Counted from the first letter of the stretch, positions 1 to 9,219 are shown. The stretch is DNA of 64,000 nt from Polaribacter gangjinensis (GCF_038024125.1 NZ_CP150662.1:265501-329500); one strand, 5' to 3'. Numbers and translations are program-made. The notes: generated from the sequence alone by a model not told the origin.

Positions 1-1805
1 TCGCAAATGGCTTGTAATTTTTTAGCCACATCATTGGTTCTCTCTAAAGTGGCTCCTGGAGGAGTTTGAATGATGGCATAAATCATCCCTTGATCTTCAT
101 TGGGAATAAATCCTGCAGGCAATACCTTACTTGTAAAAAAGATTCCCACACAAAAGGCAGCTAAAATGCCAAAGGTGATGATTCTTCTTGCAACAATTTT
201 ATTCAAAATTGTTACGTATTTGCCTGTTATTTTTTCAAATCCGTTGTTGAACCAATAAATAAATTTATCAATAGGCGATTTCTTTTTGGGTTTTCCATGA
301 TTGTTTTGCAATAGCATCGCACACAAAACAGGCGTCAACGTCAAAGCTACAATTGCCGAAATCACAATAGAACCTGCCATGGTAATGGAAAACTGACGAT
401 AGAAAACTCCTACAGGTCCTGTCATAAATGAAATCGGAATAAATACAGACACCATTACCAAAGTAATGGCAATAATGGCTCCACCAATTTCTCCTAAAAC
501 TTCGTACGATGCTTGATATGGAGTTACATTCTTTTCTTCCATTTTTACATGGACAGCTTCAACCACAACAATGGCATTGTCCACCACAATTCCAATGGCC
601 AAAACCAAGGCAAAAAGCGTAATCAAGTTGATGGATAACCCAAAAAGTTGCATCACAAAAAAGGCACCAATCAAAGAAACAGGCACTGCAATAATGGGGA
701 TTAAGGTAGAACGCCAATCACCTAAAAATAAGAAAACTACAATAGCAACAAGAATAAATGCATCTCGTAAAGTGTGCAATACTTGGTCTATAGAAGCATT
801 TAAAAAGTTAGATACATCATAACTGATTTGAAACTCAATCCCTGGAGGAAGTTCAGCTTCCAATTCTTTTAGTTTTTCTTTTACTTGATGAATTACCTCA
901 CTACCATTACTTCCTAAGGTTTGTTTTAAAACGATAGATGCAGAAGGATTTCCGTCTAAATTAGAGTAAATATCAAAAAACTCACTGCCCAATTCTACAT
1001 CAGCAATGTCTGCTAATTTGATCAATTGTCCTTCTTCATTGGCTCTAATAATGATTTCTTTGTATTGCTCTGGTTTGTTAAAACGGTTTTCATACGTCAA
1101 TACATATTCTAAAGCTTGCGAGGTTTTTCCTCCATCACTTCGTCCCAATCTTCCGGGTCTTGCCAAAATACTTTGGTCTTGCATGGCTTCCAACACTTCT
1201 TCTGCAGAAATGTTATAGGCACGCATTCTGTCTGGTTTTAACCAAACTCTCATAGCATATTTTCTACTTCCTAAAATTTGTGCACTCGCAATTCCATTGA
1301 TACGTTGAATCTCAGGAATGATTTTAGTATAAGAATAGTTGTATAAAAACTTTTCATCAATACTTTTTTCTTTGCCATAAAGGTTTACGTACATCAACAT
1401 ACTGGGTTGCACTGGGGTAATGATAACACCCTCTCTTTGCACCAATTCAGGCAACAAAGGCATTACTTGATCTACTCTTGTTTTAACCCTTACTACTGCC
1501 TGATTTGGGTCAGTGCCTGGTTCAAAAATTACACGCAAGGTTCCTTCACCTGCACTAGTAGCATCCGAAGCAACATAACGCATTCCTTCCACACCATTAA
1601 TGGCTGTTTCTAAAGGAATCAAGGTTGAGTTTACCAAAACATCGGCACTTGATCCTGGATACGCAATAAAAATATTGACGGTTGTTGGCGCAATTTCAGG
1701 AAACTGTGATATGGGTAATTGTTTGATAGCAAGCAATCCTGTAAATACTATCATTACAGAAATTACAATGGCTAAAACGGGTCTTTTTATAAATTTACTA
1801 AACAT
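1..1805 (-). CDS. RND efflux pump inner-membrane transporter (AcrB/HAE1 type), 3' end outside window
   Basis: Read on the minus strand from an ATG at 1805, the frame stays open to the window edge, giving about 601 N-terminal residues of a protein that is usually 1040-1060 long. It begins MFSKFIKRPVLAIVISV, the typical cytoplasmic tip and TM1 of HAE1 transporters, and continues with the QLPISQFPEIAPTTV and YPGSSADVL signatures of the porter domain. TM4 carries IGIVVDNAIVVVEAV; the two proton-relay positions of AcrB (D407, D408) are here D409 and N410. The family expels drugs, detergents or metabolites across both membranes as a trimer with an adaptor and a TolC-type channel. The adaptor gene lies 22 bases upstream in the same direction, so the two form an operon; a channel gene may follow outside the window. 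Substrate cannot be predicted. Confidence 0.95.
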   Translation of the reverse strand, partial: MFSKFIKRPVLAIVISVMIVFTGLLAIKQLPISQFPEIAPTTVNIFIAYPGSSADVLVNSTLIPLETAINGVEGMRYVASDATSAGEGTLRVIFEPGTDPNQAVVRVKTRVDQVMPLLPELVQREGVIITPVQPSMLMYVNLYGKEKSIDEKFLYNYSYTKIIPEIQRINGIASAQILGSRKYAMRVWLKPDRMRAYNISAEEVLEAMQDQSILARPGRLGRSDGGKTSQALEYVLTYENRFNKPEQYKEIIIRANEEGQLIKLADIADVELGSEFFDIYSNLDGNPSASIVLKQTLGSNGSEVIHQVKEKLKELEAELPPGIEFQISYDVSNFLNASIDQVLHTLRDAFILVAIVVFLFLGDWRSTLIPIIAVPVSLIGAFFVMQLFGLSINLITLFALVLAIGIVVDNAIVVVEAVHVKMEEKNVTPYQASYEVLGEIGGAIIAITLVMVSVFIPISFMTGPVGVFYRQFSITMAGSIVISAIVALTLTPVLCAMLLQNNHGKPKKKSPIDKFIYWFNNGFEKITGKYVTILNKIVARRIITFGILAAFCVGIFFTSKVLPAGFIPNEDQGMIYAIIQTPPGATLERTNDVAKKLQAIC

Positions 1806-1827
1806 GTTTTTGTAGTTTTAGTACTGC

Positions 1828-2904
1828 TTATTCAGCAAATAATTTAAGATTAGAAAAGACGGTTTTTGGGTTTAAATACTCGCTCTCAATCTTTTCATTG
1901 TTTTTTACTTTACGAATGCCATCCAACAAAATTTTGTCATTTTTTGATAGTCCTTTGCCAATGATAAAAATATTTTCAAGCTCGGCACTTACTTGTATTT
2001 CACGTTGTTTAATGACGTTATTGGCATCCACAACATACACATATCTTTTATCCATAATTTCAAAAGTGGCTTTTTGCGGAATGATAACAGCATTTTTCAT
2101 GGGAATTGTAAGTACAATATTTCCTGTTTCACCATGTCGTAAAATGCCATCAGGATTTGAGAATGTTGCTCTAAAAGCAATATTTCCTGTTTCGTTATTA
2201 AACTCACCTTCAATGGTTTCTACAATTCCTTTCTCAGGAAATGGTTTGTTGTTTGCCATTAAAAGCGTTACTTGTTGTTTTTCGTTTTTCTTAGCACTAG
2301 TGATATAATCTAAGTATTCAGCTTCTGGAACATTGAAATACACCCACATTTTACTGTTGTCAGAAAGCGTGGTAAGTAACTCGCCTTCATCAAGCAAACT
2401 GCCTTCTCTTACGTGCAAGTGATCCATGATGCCATCAAAAGGCGCTTTGATATCCGTAAAATCCAAATGGGTTTGTGCCAATAAAACTTCGGCTTTTGCA
2501 ATGTCATATTTTGCTTTTGCCATGGCAAGTTCGTTTTTAGAAACGATATTCTCATCTGCCAATAATTTGGTATTCTGATATTCTATTTCTGTCACTTTTT
2601 CTTCGGCTTTTGCTTTTAAAAAATCGGCTTTGTAAATGTTTGGCATGATGTTAAACATCATTTGTCCTTTTTTAAGACTCTGCCCTTCATCTACAAAAAT
2701 TTGTTTTAAGTAGCCTTTTTCGATGGCTCTAATTTCTATGTGTCTGATAGAATGTATCTGACTCACATATTCTTTGGTAATAACAGTATCTTTTTGGATA
2801 GGGTTTGTAATAGGATATTTAGAAGCTTCATGTGCCGCTTCATGGTGATTGTTGCAACTTGCATATAAAGTTACAATGAGAAGACCAATGAAAATTTTTC
2901 TCAT
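1828..2904 (-). CDS. RND efflux periplasmic adaptor (membrane fusion protein), lipoprotein
   Basis: 358 residues. The N-terminus has a hydrophobic segment ending in LYASC with Cys at position 17, a lipobox, so the mature protein is probably a lipoprotein facing the periplasm. Then come the biotinyl-lipoyl-like half motif (about 60-90, KGYLKQIFVDEGQSLKKGQ), an alpha-helical hairpin (about 90-145, rich in K/E/A), the second lipoyl half (KAPFDGIMDHLHVREGSLL) and the beta-barrel/membrane-proximal domains. Length and order match HlyD/AcrA-type adaptors. It bridges the downstream RND transporter to an outer-membrane channel. Upstream on the same strand is a small secreted protein, separated by about 130 bp, so the promoter is probably in that gap. 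Confidence 0.95.
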   Translation of the reverse strand: MRKIFIGLLIVTLYASCNNHHEAAHEASKYPITNPIQKDTVITKEYVSQIHSIRHIEIRAIEKGYLKQIFVDEGQSLKKGQMMFNIMPNIYKADFLKAKAEEKVTEIEYQNTKLLADENIVSKNELAMAKAKYDIAKAEVLLAQTHLDFTDIKAPFDGIMDHLHVREGSLLDEGELLTTLSDNSKMWVYFNVPEAEYLDYITSAKKNEKQQVTLLMANNKPFPEKGIVETIEGEFNNETGNIAFRATFSNPDGILRHGETGNIVLTIPMKNAVIIPQKATFEIMDKRYVYVVDANNVIKQREIQVSAELENIFIIGKGLSKNDKILLDGIRKVKNNEKIESEYLNPKTVFSNLKLFAE

Positions 2905-3035
2905 AGGATTTGATATTAAAAATTTAAATGAAAATGGATAAATAACAATTAGCTTTCTTTGAAAGAACTAATTGATGCTAACTAAAATGGAATAGAATGT
3001 AACAGGATGCAGAATGAAATCCTGTTATTTGGGAA

Positions 3036-3473
3036 TCAAATTCGATAAACTTCGAACTTTTGATACAAGTTTACAGCAACATGAGTTGCAAAAGTATTTT
3101 GATAATGAGAGTTTTCTTTCGTTTTTAACGATGCATTCTCAAACAATACTCTGTAAAGTAATGCCGATGAATAAAAACTTACAACTGATTTTTTAAGTTT
3201 GTGTGAAAGGGATTCTTCTTGCTCTTCAACATCTTCAACCGGAATTTCCTCAATAATAAACAATTCATTGGCAATATTGATAGATGGTTTAAAAGCTTCA
3301 ACTTTTACAGCCTCATCAATTTGATTAGTGGTAGAGGTGTTTTCCTGAAAAGCGGTGAAGTAAGAAAAACTAGAAAACAGATGAGGTGTAGTTGCATAAC
3401 TATTTATTACACTAGACAAAGTTGCTAGAAGTATAAAGAAGTGTATGTAAAGTTTATTTCTCATCGCATGCAA
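3036..3473 (-). CDS. small secreted protein of unknown function
   Basis: 145 residues, or 142 if the ATG at 3464 (MRNKLYIHF) is used; this second start gives a cleaner signal peptide (positive residues, hydrophobic core, possible cleavage after SYA). The mature part is acidic in the middle (EEIPVEDVEEQEES) followed by a basic segment (HKLKKSV) and a C-terminal half with mixed polarity. I recognise no domain. It lies upstream of the RND adaptor on the same strand with its own spacer on both sides. The reading frame is supported by the signal-like N-terminus rather than by homology. It could be a periplasmic factor of the efflux system or an unrelated envelope protein. Confidence 0.6.
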   Translation of the reverse strand: MHAMRNKLYIHFFILLATLSSVINSYATTPHLFSSFSYFTAFQENTSTTNQIDEAVKVEAFKPSINIANELFIIEEIPVEDVEEQEESLSHKLKKSVVSFYSSALLYRVLFENASLKTKENSHYQNTFATHVAVNLYQKFEVYRI

Positions 3474-3666
3474 AATTATTGTAATCTAATGAGTTGACCA
3501 AATGAACTTTTGGATATGTTTTTTTGACAGACAATATTTGTGAAAACAATCAATTTTTAGGAGTAACTTTTTATTGTTATCAAAATAAGAGGCTCTTTTT
3601 TTCTAATACACTAAAAAAAATATACTTTCTACCAATTTAATTATTGAAAGTGAAATGCCTAAAACG

Positions 3667-3687
3667 CAACACTCAACACTCAACACT
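3667..3687. repeat. three tandem copies of the heptamer CAACACT
   Basis: CAACACT is repeated three times without error at 3667-3673, 3674-3680 and 3681-3687, running across the 3' end (stop codon) of the MeaB gene. It resembles other short-word intergenic repeats in this window. Confidence 0.85.
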
Positions 3688-4753
3688 TTCTTTCTAACAA
3701 TCGTTTTGCAGCCAAAAAGGGCGTTGTTTTTCCTGCTTCCAATTGTTGAATTTCATCAGAAAGCAATTTCTGTATTTGAGGATTTTTGTAAAAAGTAGCT
3801 TTCAATTGTTGCTCAATAGTAGAGAGTAACCAAAACCTATTTTGTGCATTTCTATGTTGAGCAAAGTAGCCATTTTGTTTGGTGAGTGTTATATATTCTT
3901 GAATCATAGCAGCAATCAAATCAATTCCTATATGCTTCAAAGCGCTTGCTACAAGTACTTTTGGTTGCCAATTGCTTTCTTTTAAAGGATACAAATGCAA
4001 GGCTTTATTGAATTCGACTTGTGCAATTGTAGCATTCTTTTCATTCTCACCATCTGCTTTATTAATCACAATAGCATCAGCCATTTCTATAATACCGCGT
4101 TTAATGCCTTGCAATTCATCTCCTGCACCCGCCAAATTCAGTAATAAAAAGAAATCAACCATAGAGTGTACCATCGTTTCAGATTGCCCAACTCCAACTG
4201 TTTCAATAATGATGGTGTCAAATCCAGCTGCTTCACACAAAATAATACTTTCTCTTGTTTTTTGAGCAACACCACCCAACGAACTTCCTGCAGGAGAAGG
4301 TCTGATAAAAGCATTGGGGTCTGTGACCAATTGCTCCATACGTGTTTTATCACCCAAAATACTGCCTTTATTCACAGAGCTACTGGGGTCAACAGCCAAT
4401 ACAGCTACTTTTTTTCCTTGACTAGTAAGGTGTTTTCCAAAGGCTTCAATAAACGTACTTTTTCCAACACCTGGAACGCCTGTAATACCAATTCTGATGG
4501 AATTGTTCGCAAAAGGCAAGCATTTTTCAATGATTTCATTGGCTTGCTCTTGGTGCTTGGAATTCGTACTTTCAACCAAAGTAATGGCTTTGCTTAAAAA
4601 CGGAATGTCTCCCTGTAAAATAGCTTGTACAAATTCATCCACCGAATTTTTCTTAGCACGGAATTGCTTGATTTTAGCTGCACTCAAAGCACTCGTCGTT
4701 TCTGGTTGAGAAACGCCCGGTATTTCATGAAGTGCAGATGGTTTTTTAGCCAT
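3680..4753 (-). CDS. meaB: methylmalonyl-CoA mutase-associated GTPase MeaB (ArgK/MeaB family)
   Basis: 357 residues, normal length for the family. The P-loop TGVPGVGKST lies at about 91-100, followed by the VAVLAVDPSSS switch segment typical of SIMIBI-class MeaB/HypB GTPases, the ETVGVGQSE motif and NKAD for guanine recognition. MeaB proteins load and protect the adenosylcobalamin cofactor of methylmalonyl-CoA mutase in the cytoplasm. No mutase gene is in the window, so its client must be encoded elsewhere. It is divergent from the ECF sigma operon, sharing a 92-bp intergenic region. The 3' end overlaps a heptamer repeat. Confidence 0.92.
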   Translation of the reverse strand: MAKKPSALHEIPGVSQPETTSALSAAKIKQFRAKKNSVDEFVQAILQGDIPFLSKAITLVESTNSKHQEQANEIIEKCLPFANNSIRIGITGVPGVGKSTFIEAFGKHLTSQGKKVAVLAVDPSSSVNKGSILGDKTRMEQLVTDPNAFIRPSPAGSSLGGVAQKTRESIILCEAAGFDTIIIETVGVGQSETMVHSMVDFFLLLNLAGAGDELQGIKRGIIEMADAIVINKADGENEKNATIAQVEFNKALHLYPLKESNWQPKVLVASALKHIGIDLIAAMIQEYITLTKQNGYFAQHRNAQNRFWLLSTIEQQLKATFYKNPQIQKLLSDEIQQLEAGKTTPFLAAKRLLERKC

Positions 4754-4799
4754 TTTTATAAAATAAAAGTAAATTTAGAAATAAAAATTCACTCATTTT

Positions 4800-4824
4800 G
4801 CAACAGAACAAAAAATCTGTCGTC
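4800..4824 (+). promoter_or_regulatory. candidate ECF-type (self-regulated) promoter of the sigma operon
   Basis: GCAAC at 4800-4804 and CGTC at 4821-4824 are 16 bases apart and lie 21 bases before the sigma-factor ATG. This matches the AAC / CGTC pattern recognised by many ECF sigma factors and differs from the usual TAnnTTTG box of this phylum. Inferred from pattern only. Confidence 0.5.
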
Positions 4825-4845
4825 TTTTAAGTAACGATTGTATTA

Positions 4846-5391
4846 ATGAAGCCAACCAAACAGCTACATCAACATATTATTGATCAATGCAAACAAAACA
4901 ATGCAAAAGCACAAATGCAGTTGTATGGATTGTACTGTAAAGCTATGTTTTCTGTAGCGTTACGAATGGTGAATGATACGTTTGTAGCAGAAGAGGTAAT
5001 GCAAAAAGCCTTCATCAAAGCGTTTAAAAAAATAGATACGTACAAAAATGAAGTGGCTTTTGGAGCTTGGTTAAAGAGAATTGTCATCAACCAAAGCATG
5101 GATGAGTTGAAGAAAAAAAATACAGACATCATTCCGATTTCTAAAGAGATCATGACAATTTCAGAAGAAGAGGAGAATTGGCAAATTGAACATGAAATTA
5201 CAATGGAGGATGTTAAAAAAGCAATGCAACAATTAAAGGATAAATACAGAATTATTCTAACACTTTATTTAATTGAAGGTTATGACCATCAAGAAATAGC
5301 AGAGATTTTAAACATCACAGAAAATACCTCTAGAACACAATTATTACGTGGAAAAAATGCGCTTAAAGAAGCATTAAAATGTAGATTATGA
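4846..5391 (+). CDS. ECF-family RNA polymerase sigma factor
   Basis: 181 residues, with only regions 2 and 4, as expected for ECF (sigma-70 group 4) factors. Region 2 spans about 24-92 (LYGLYCKAMFSVALRMV, then EEVMQKAFIKAFKKI and the FGAWLKRIVINQSMDELKK segment that melts and reads the -10). Region 4 spans about 123-175, with the helix-turn-helix HQEIAEILNITENTSRTQL that reads the -35. The stop codon overlaps the next start by four bases (ATGA), so it is translationally coupled to a membrane protein that looks like its anti-sigma factor. An ECF-like promoter just upstream suggests self-activation. The stimulus is unknown; envelope stress is the likeliest from the partners. Confidence 0.93.
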   Translation: MKPTKQLHQHIIDQCKQNNAKAQMQLYGLYCKAMFSVALRMVNDTFVAEEVMQKAFIKAFKKIDTYKNEVAFGAWLKRIVINQSMDELKKKNTDIIPISKEIMTISEEEENWQIEHEITMEDVKKAMQQLKDKYRIILTLYLIEGYDHQEIAEILNITENTSRTQLLRGKNALKEALKCRL

Positions 5392-5951
5392 CACAAGATA
5401 TTAGAAAATTAGCAAAGCAAATCAGGAAAGAAGAAACACCTTTACCTGCAAATCACGAAGCAAATTTCGAGAAATTATTAGTGGCTGAATTGCATCAAAA
5501 GCAACCTAAAAAAGGCTTTATAAAATGGATTTCAATTGCGGCTTCAGTAGCAGTTTTGGTATGTATTTGTAGTTGGTTATTTCTTACAAATGAAAAAGAT
5601 GCAACCCCAATAAATCCACCTGCAAAAGAAATTACATTGGGTACTATTTCCCCAGAATTCAATACAATTGAAACCTATTATATAAATAGTATCAATCTGG
5701 AAATCAGTGAAATAGAAATTGACAATACCAACAAAGAACTCATTGATGGCTATTTAGTAAAAATAGCAGAATTGATGAACGAATACACATTATTAACCAA
5801 AGAGCTCAATACAAAAGGGGTTAATAATGCCACCATTGATGCATTGATTCGCAACCTGCAATTGCGATTAGAACTGCTGCAGCAGTTAAAAAAACAGTTA
5901 TCACAATTTAAAAATCTAAACAAAAAAAAGGATGAATTACAAATTTTATAA
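5388..5951 (+). CDS. single-pass membrane protein, probable anti-sigma factor
   Basis: 187 residues. The first ~45 are polar and cytoplasmic (MTQDIRKLAKQIRKEETPLP), a single membrane helix follows at about 46-67 (ISIAASVAVLVCICSWLFL), and the C-terminal ~120 residues would be periplasmic and helical, ending in a Q/L/K-rich stretch. I do not see the zinc-binding HxxxCxxC motif of ZAS anti-sigma factors, so the assignment rests on topology and on the four-base overlap with the ECF sigma gene. It overlaps the next gene by 20 bases. Likely role: hold the sigma factor at the membrane and release it on a signal sensed by the periplasmic domain. Confidence 0.65.
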   Translation: MTQDIRKLAKQIRKEETPLPANHEANFEKLLVAELHQKQPKKGFIKWISIAASVAVLVCICSWLFLTNEKDATPINPPAKEITLGTISPEFNTIETYYINSINLEISEIEIDNTNKELIDGYLVKIAELMNEYTLLTKELNTKGVNNATIDALIRNLQLRLELLQQLKKQLSQFKNLNKKKDELQIL

Positions 5952-7341
5952 AACAGTCATTCCGTTTGTTGTTATGTTTGCAACAACAAGCATTTTCGCT
6001 CAGAAATATGACCGAAAATACAATGAAAAATTCAATGTTGACAAAGACGTAGAAATTGCCATTAATGCCTCCAATACAGAAATTTCTGTTTCCAATTGGG
6101 ATAAAAATGAAGTAGAAATTACAGCATTTATCGAAATTGAAGGAGTTTCTAAAGAAGCTGCTGAAAAGTATTTTAAAAACTGGAATTTTGAGGCCTTAGG
6201 CAACAAAAGTAAAGTGAAGATTACCACACAAACCAACAATCGTTTTCCATTCAATAACGAGGTTGTTTTTTTAGACAACTCAAATTTCAATTTCCCAAAT
6301 GTTTTTGAATTGGATTCAACGTTTATGGAAAAAATTGTCATGCCAAAAGTAGATTTTGATTTTAATTTCAATAATGATTTTGTGTTTTGGGATGCCTCAT
6401 CAATAGACAATCTTGTAGGAAAAAATGGCAAATATTCTTTTCACTGGAAAGATGGTGAAAATGACATTAAAATTGAATCCAAGGAAGATTGGGAAAAATT
6501 TAAAAAGTCAAAGGATTACAAAAAATGGAAAGATAAAATGGAAAAAGACCGAGAAAAAATGCGCAAAGAGTTTGAGGCCTCTCGTGAAAAAATGAAGAAC
6601 GAAATAGAAAAAAACAAAATCTATATCCAAAAAATTGACAAAGAAAAAATGCGACAGCAATTGGAAAAAGCAAGACAAGAATTGGCAAAAGTGAAAATGC
6701 ATTTTGCTACAGAATCAGACAATGTTATGATTGATGGTAAGAAAGTAAAAATTACAAAAAAAATTGAAATCAAAGCTCCAAAAGGTGCCACTTTCGATTT
6801 AAATACGCGTCATTGCAAAGTAAAATTACCCAACACTGTCGCTTTCGGGAATGTAAAATACGGTTCATTTGATGCCATTAATTTGAATAATAGCAAGTTA
6901 ACCATCAATTATTCGCCAGTAAATATCAATGATATAAGTACCAGTAATTTATTTTTAAACAACGTAACTGATGCAAAAATTGCATCAGTTACCAATACAA
7001 AAATCAATACGAATTATTCCAATGTAACTATTCAGAATATTCATAAAAATGTGGAACTTTCAACAAAGTTTGGGGATTTAAACATTCAAAAAATTCATGC
7101 GGATTACGCTAAATTATTACTGTATCTCAATTATACAAATGCAATTGTAAATCTTCAGAATTTAGATAAAAACCTACTTTTTGAAATAAAATCAATGACA
7201 AATTCAACCGCAAATCCTTCTATGAAATTGAATGTTCTAAATGAAAAATCAAAAAAAATCAACGGAAATTTTACAATTAAAACAAAGGATTCTACTTTTT
7301 TTATCAACGGGAAATACAGTCAAATTGCTGTAAATCAATAG
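5932..7341 (+). CDS. secreted DUF4097-like protein with internal coiled coil, third gene of the ECF operon
   Basis: 469 residues with a signal peptide ending near SIFAQ (24). Residues ~35-75 (VEIAINASNTEISVSNWDKN) and ~290-460 resemble the repetitive beta-strand pattern of DUF4097-type putative adhesins, which often sit beside ECF/anti-sigma genes. Between them lies a very charged, almost uninterrupted K/E/M/R helix at about 183-256, predicted to be a coiled coil. The start lies inside the 3' end of the preceding gene, with an AAAAAAGG run before the ATG, so coupling is likely. It probably acts in the periplasm or at the outer membrane as effector or sensor of the sigma system; exact function is unknown. 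A terminator follows at once. Confidence 0.75.
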   Translation: MNYKFYKTVIPFVVMFATTSIFAQKYDRKYNEKFNVDKDVEIAINASNTEISVSNWDKNEVEITAFIEIEGVSKEAAEKYFKNWNFEALGNKSKVKITTQTNNRFPFNNEVVFLDNSNFNFPNVFELDSTFMEKIVMPKVDFDFNFNNDFVFWDASSIDNLVGKNGKYSFHWKDGENDIKIESKEDWEKFKKSKDYKKWKDKMEKDREKMRKEFEASREKMKNEIEKNKIYIQKIDKEKMRQQLEKARQELAKVKMHFATESDNVMIDGKKVKITKKIEIKAPKGATFDLNTRHCKVKLPNTVAFGNVKYGSFDAINLNNSKLTINYSPVNINDISTSNLFLNNVTDAKIASVTNTKINTNYSNVTIQNIHKNVELSTKFGDLNIQKIHADYAKLLLYLNYTNAIVNLQNLDKNLLFEIKSMTNSTANPSMKLNVLNEKSKKINGNFTIKTKDSTFFINGKYSQIAVNQ

Positions 7342-7371
7342 TGTATTATCTAAAATAAGACACTTTTTTTT
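7341..7371 (+). terminator. intrinsic terminator of the ECF operon
   Basis: GTGTATTAT (7341-7349), loop CTAAA, ATAAGACAC (7355-7363) form a nine-base stem with one mismatch, followed by eight T. The stem begins on the last base of the preceding stop codon. Confidence 0.75.
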
Positions 7372-7452
7372 ATCAAACTTCTAACAGTTTTCCATTTCTA
7401 TATTCTGCTGAAAGTGCCTATCTTTAGCCACCAAAAATAGCCACTTTTTTAA

Positions 7453-8931
7453 ATGGAACGTTACAAAGAACAACAGCTTAAAATTTACAATTCGCTTACC
7501 AAGCAAAAAGAAGTTTTCAAACCTATTACAGAAGGCTATGTTGGCATGTATGTTTGCGGACCTACAGTGTATAGCAATGCACATTTAGGAAACGTACGAA
7601 CGTTTATGTTTTTTGACGTAGTGTTCAGATATCTGTTGCATTTGGGTTATAAAGTGCGTTATGTGCGTAACATTACTGATGCTGGTCACTTAGAAAATGA
7701 TGCTGATGAAGGCGAAGATCGTATTGCTAAAAAAGCACGTTTAGAGCAAATTGAGCCTATGGAAGTGGTACAAATGTACACAGTTGATTTTCATAACGTT
7801 CTGAAAAATTACAACTTTTTACCACCAAGCATTGAGCCAACAGCTACTGGTCATATTGTAGAACAAATAGAAATGATCAAAGATATCTTAACCAAAGGTT
7901 TTGCGTATGAAGTAAATGGCTCTGTATATTTTGATGTGTTGGAATACAACAAAAAAGGAAAATACGGAATTCTTTCAGGAAGAAAAATTGAGGATTTAAT
8001 TCACAATACACGTGCTTTAGACGGACAATCTGATAAGAAAAATCCGCAAGATTTTGCGCTTTGGAAAAAAGCAGACGAGCGTCACATTATGCGTTGGCCA
8101 TCTCCTTGGAGTGATGGTTTTCCGGGTTGGCATTTAGAGTGTTCTGTAATGAGTACCAAATATTTGGGCGAACAATTTGACATTCATGGAGGAGGAATGG
8201 ATTTGAAATTTCCACACCACGAATGCGAAATTGCCCAATCACAAACCTGCAGTGGGGTAAAACCTGTCAATTATTGGATGCACACCAACATGTTGTTGCT
8301 AAATAGTCAAAAAATGGCAAAATCAACTGGGAATTTTATTCTGCCAAACGAAATTTTAACAGGAGAAAATACCATTTTACCCAAACCATTTTCGGCAAGT
8401 GTAGTGCGTTTTTTCAACATGCAAGCCAATTACAGAAGCATTTTAGATTTTTCGGGAGAGGCCTTAGAAGCTGCTGAAAAAGGACATGCAAAATTGATGG
8501 AAGCCATTTCTTTTTTAGATAAAATTGAAGCTGGAAATGCATCAACTTTTGATGTTCAAGAATGGAAATCAAGTTGTTATGATGCCATGAATGATGACTT
8601 CAATACACCAATTCTTATTGCGAATTTGTTTGAAGCTGTAAAGGTCATCAATCAAATCAAAGAACAAAAAGCCAGTGTAACAGCACAAGATTTGCAAGAG
8701 TTAAAAGAAACATTGCATGCATTTGTATTTGATGTTTTAGGCTTATTGAATGAAACTTCGCAAGAAAATTCAAACAAAATCAACGAAGTTATTGAATTGC
8801 TCATCAAACTGAGAAAAGAAGCGCGTGAAAATAAAGATTGGGCATTGTCAGACCAAATTAGAGACGAGTTATTAGCCTTAGGAATTCAGTTAAAAGATGG
8901 GAGAGAAGGCACAACGTTTACAATGAGTTAA
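7453..8931 (+). CDS. cysS: cysteinyl-tRNA synthetase
   Basis: 492 residues, normal length. The class I signature HLGN is at 44-47 after the zinc-ligand segment YVCGPTVY (C35); the KMSKS loop appears as KMAKS at 287-291. Further zinc ligands are in the WHLECSVMS and [11 protein letters not shown] segments. The enzyme charges tRNA-Cys with cysteine in the cytoplasm. A TATCTTTA box at 7419-7426 could be its -7 promoter element. It is followed by a small toxin-antitoxin-like pair. Confidence 0.98.
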   Translation: MERYKEQQLKIYNSLTKQKEVFKPITEGYVGMYVCGPTVYSNAHLGNVRTFMFFDVVFRYLLHLGYKVRYVRNITDAGHLENDADEGEDRIAKKARLEQIEPMEVVQMYTVDFHNVLKNYNFLPPSIEPTATGHIVEQIEMIKDILTKGFAYEVNGSVYFDVLEYNKKGKYGILSGRKIEDLIHNTRALDGQSDKKNPQDFALWKKADERHIMRWPSPWSDGFPGWHLECSVMSTKYLGEQFDIHGGGMDLKFPHHECEIAQSQTCSGVKPVNYWMHTNMLLLNSQKMAKSTGNFILPNEILTGENTILPKPFSASVVRFFNMQANYRSILDFSGEALEAAEKGHAKLMEAISFLDKIEAGNASTFDVQEWKSSCYDAMNDDFNTPILIANLFEAVKVINQIKEQKASVTAQDLQELKETLHAFVFDVLGLLNETSQENSNKINEVIELLIKLRKEARENKDWALSDQIRDELLALGIQLKDGREGTTFTMS

Positions 8932-8973
8932 TTGATTTTAAGAATTGGAATATTAAATTTAATTTGAATTATT

Positions 8974-9219
8974 ATGGATTTTGCAACTAGAAAATTAATA
9001 CTCTTAGAACAATTTATGAAGATTGTAAGCCCAGAAAAAATTGAAAAATTAGAACAGTTTTTTAAAAAAGAAATTTCTAATGATCAAGATGTTTGGGATG
9101 AAATGCCAAATACAGTTCAAGAAATAGTTGATTATAGTTTGAAGGAAAGTGAAGAAGGTAAGGTAGTTTCGCATAAAGATGTAATTTCCAAAGTCAAGAA
9201 AAAATACAACATTTCTTAA
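8974..9219 (+). CDS. putative antitoxin of a ParE/RelE-like pair
   Basis: 81 residues, acidic and mostly helical (MDFATRKLILLEQFMKIV ... ISKVKKKYNIS), ending in a basic tail. It resembles short antitoxins that precede ParE/RelE toxins in Bacteroidota: a helical N-terminus and a C-terminal part (about 45-81) likely to wrap the toxin. The stop codon overlaps the next ATG by one base (TAATG), typical of such modules. I do not recognise a specific DNA-binding domain, so the label rests on size, order and coupling with the toxin-like gene. Confidence 0.55.
   Translation: MDFATRKLILLEQFMKIVSPEKIEKLEQFFKKEISNDQDVWDEMPNTVQEIVDYSLKESEEGKVVSHKDVISKVKKKYNIS

Noticed and set aside
1898..2308. Plus-strand open frame of 136 codons opposite the RND adaptor
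   Set aside because: It is the mirror of a clear adaptor gene, with low-complexity hydrophobic composition and no domain.
3014..3196. Plus-strand frame of 60 codons opposite the small secreted protein
   Set aside because: The minus strand has a signal-peptide-bearing protein over the same bases; the plus reading has no pattern.
3667..3687. CRISPR-like repeat
   Set aside because: Only three adjacent 7-mers without spacers; a simple tandem repeat.
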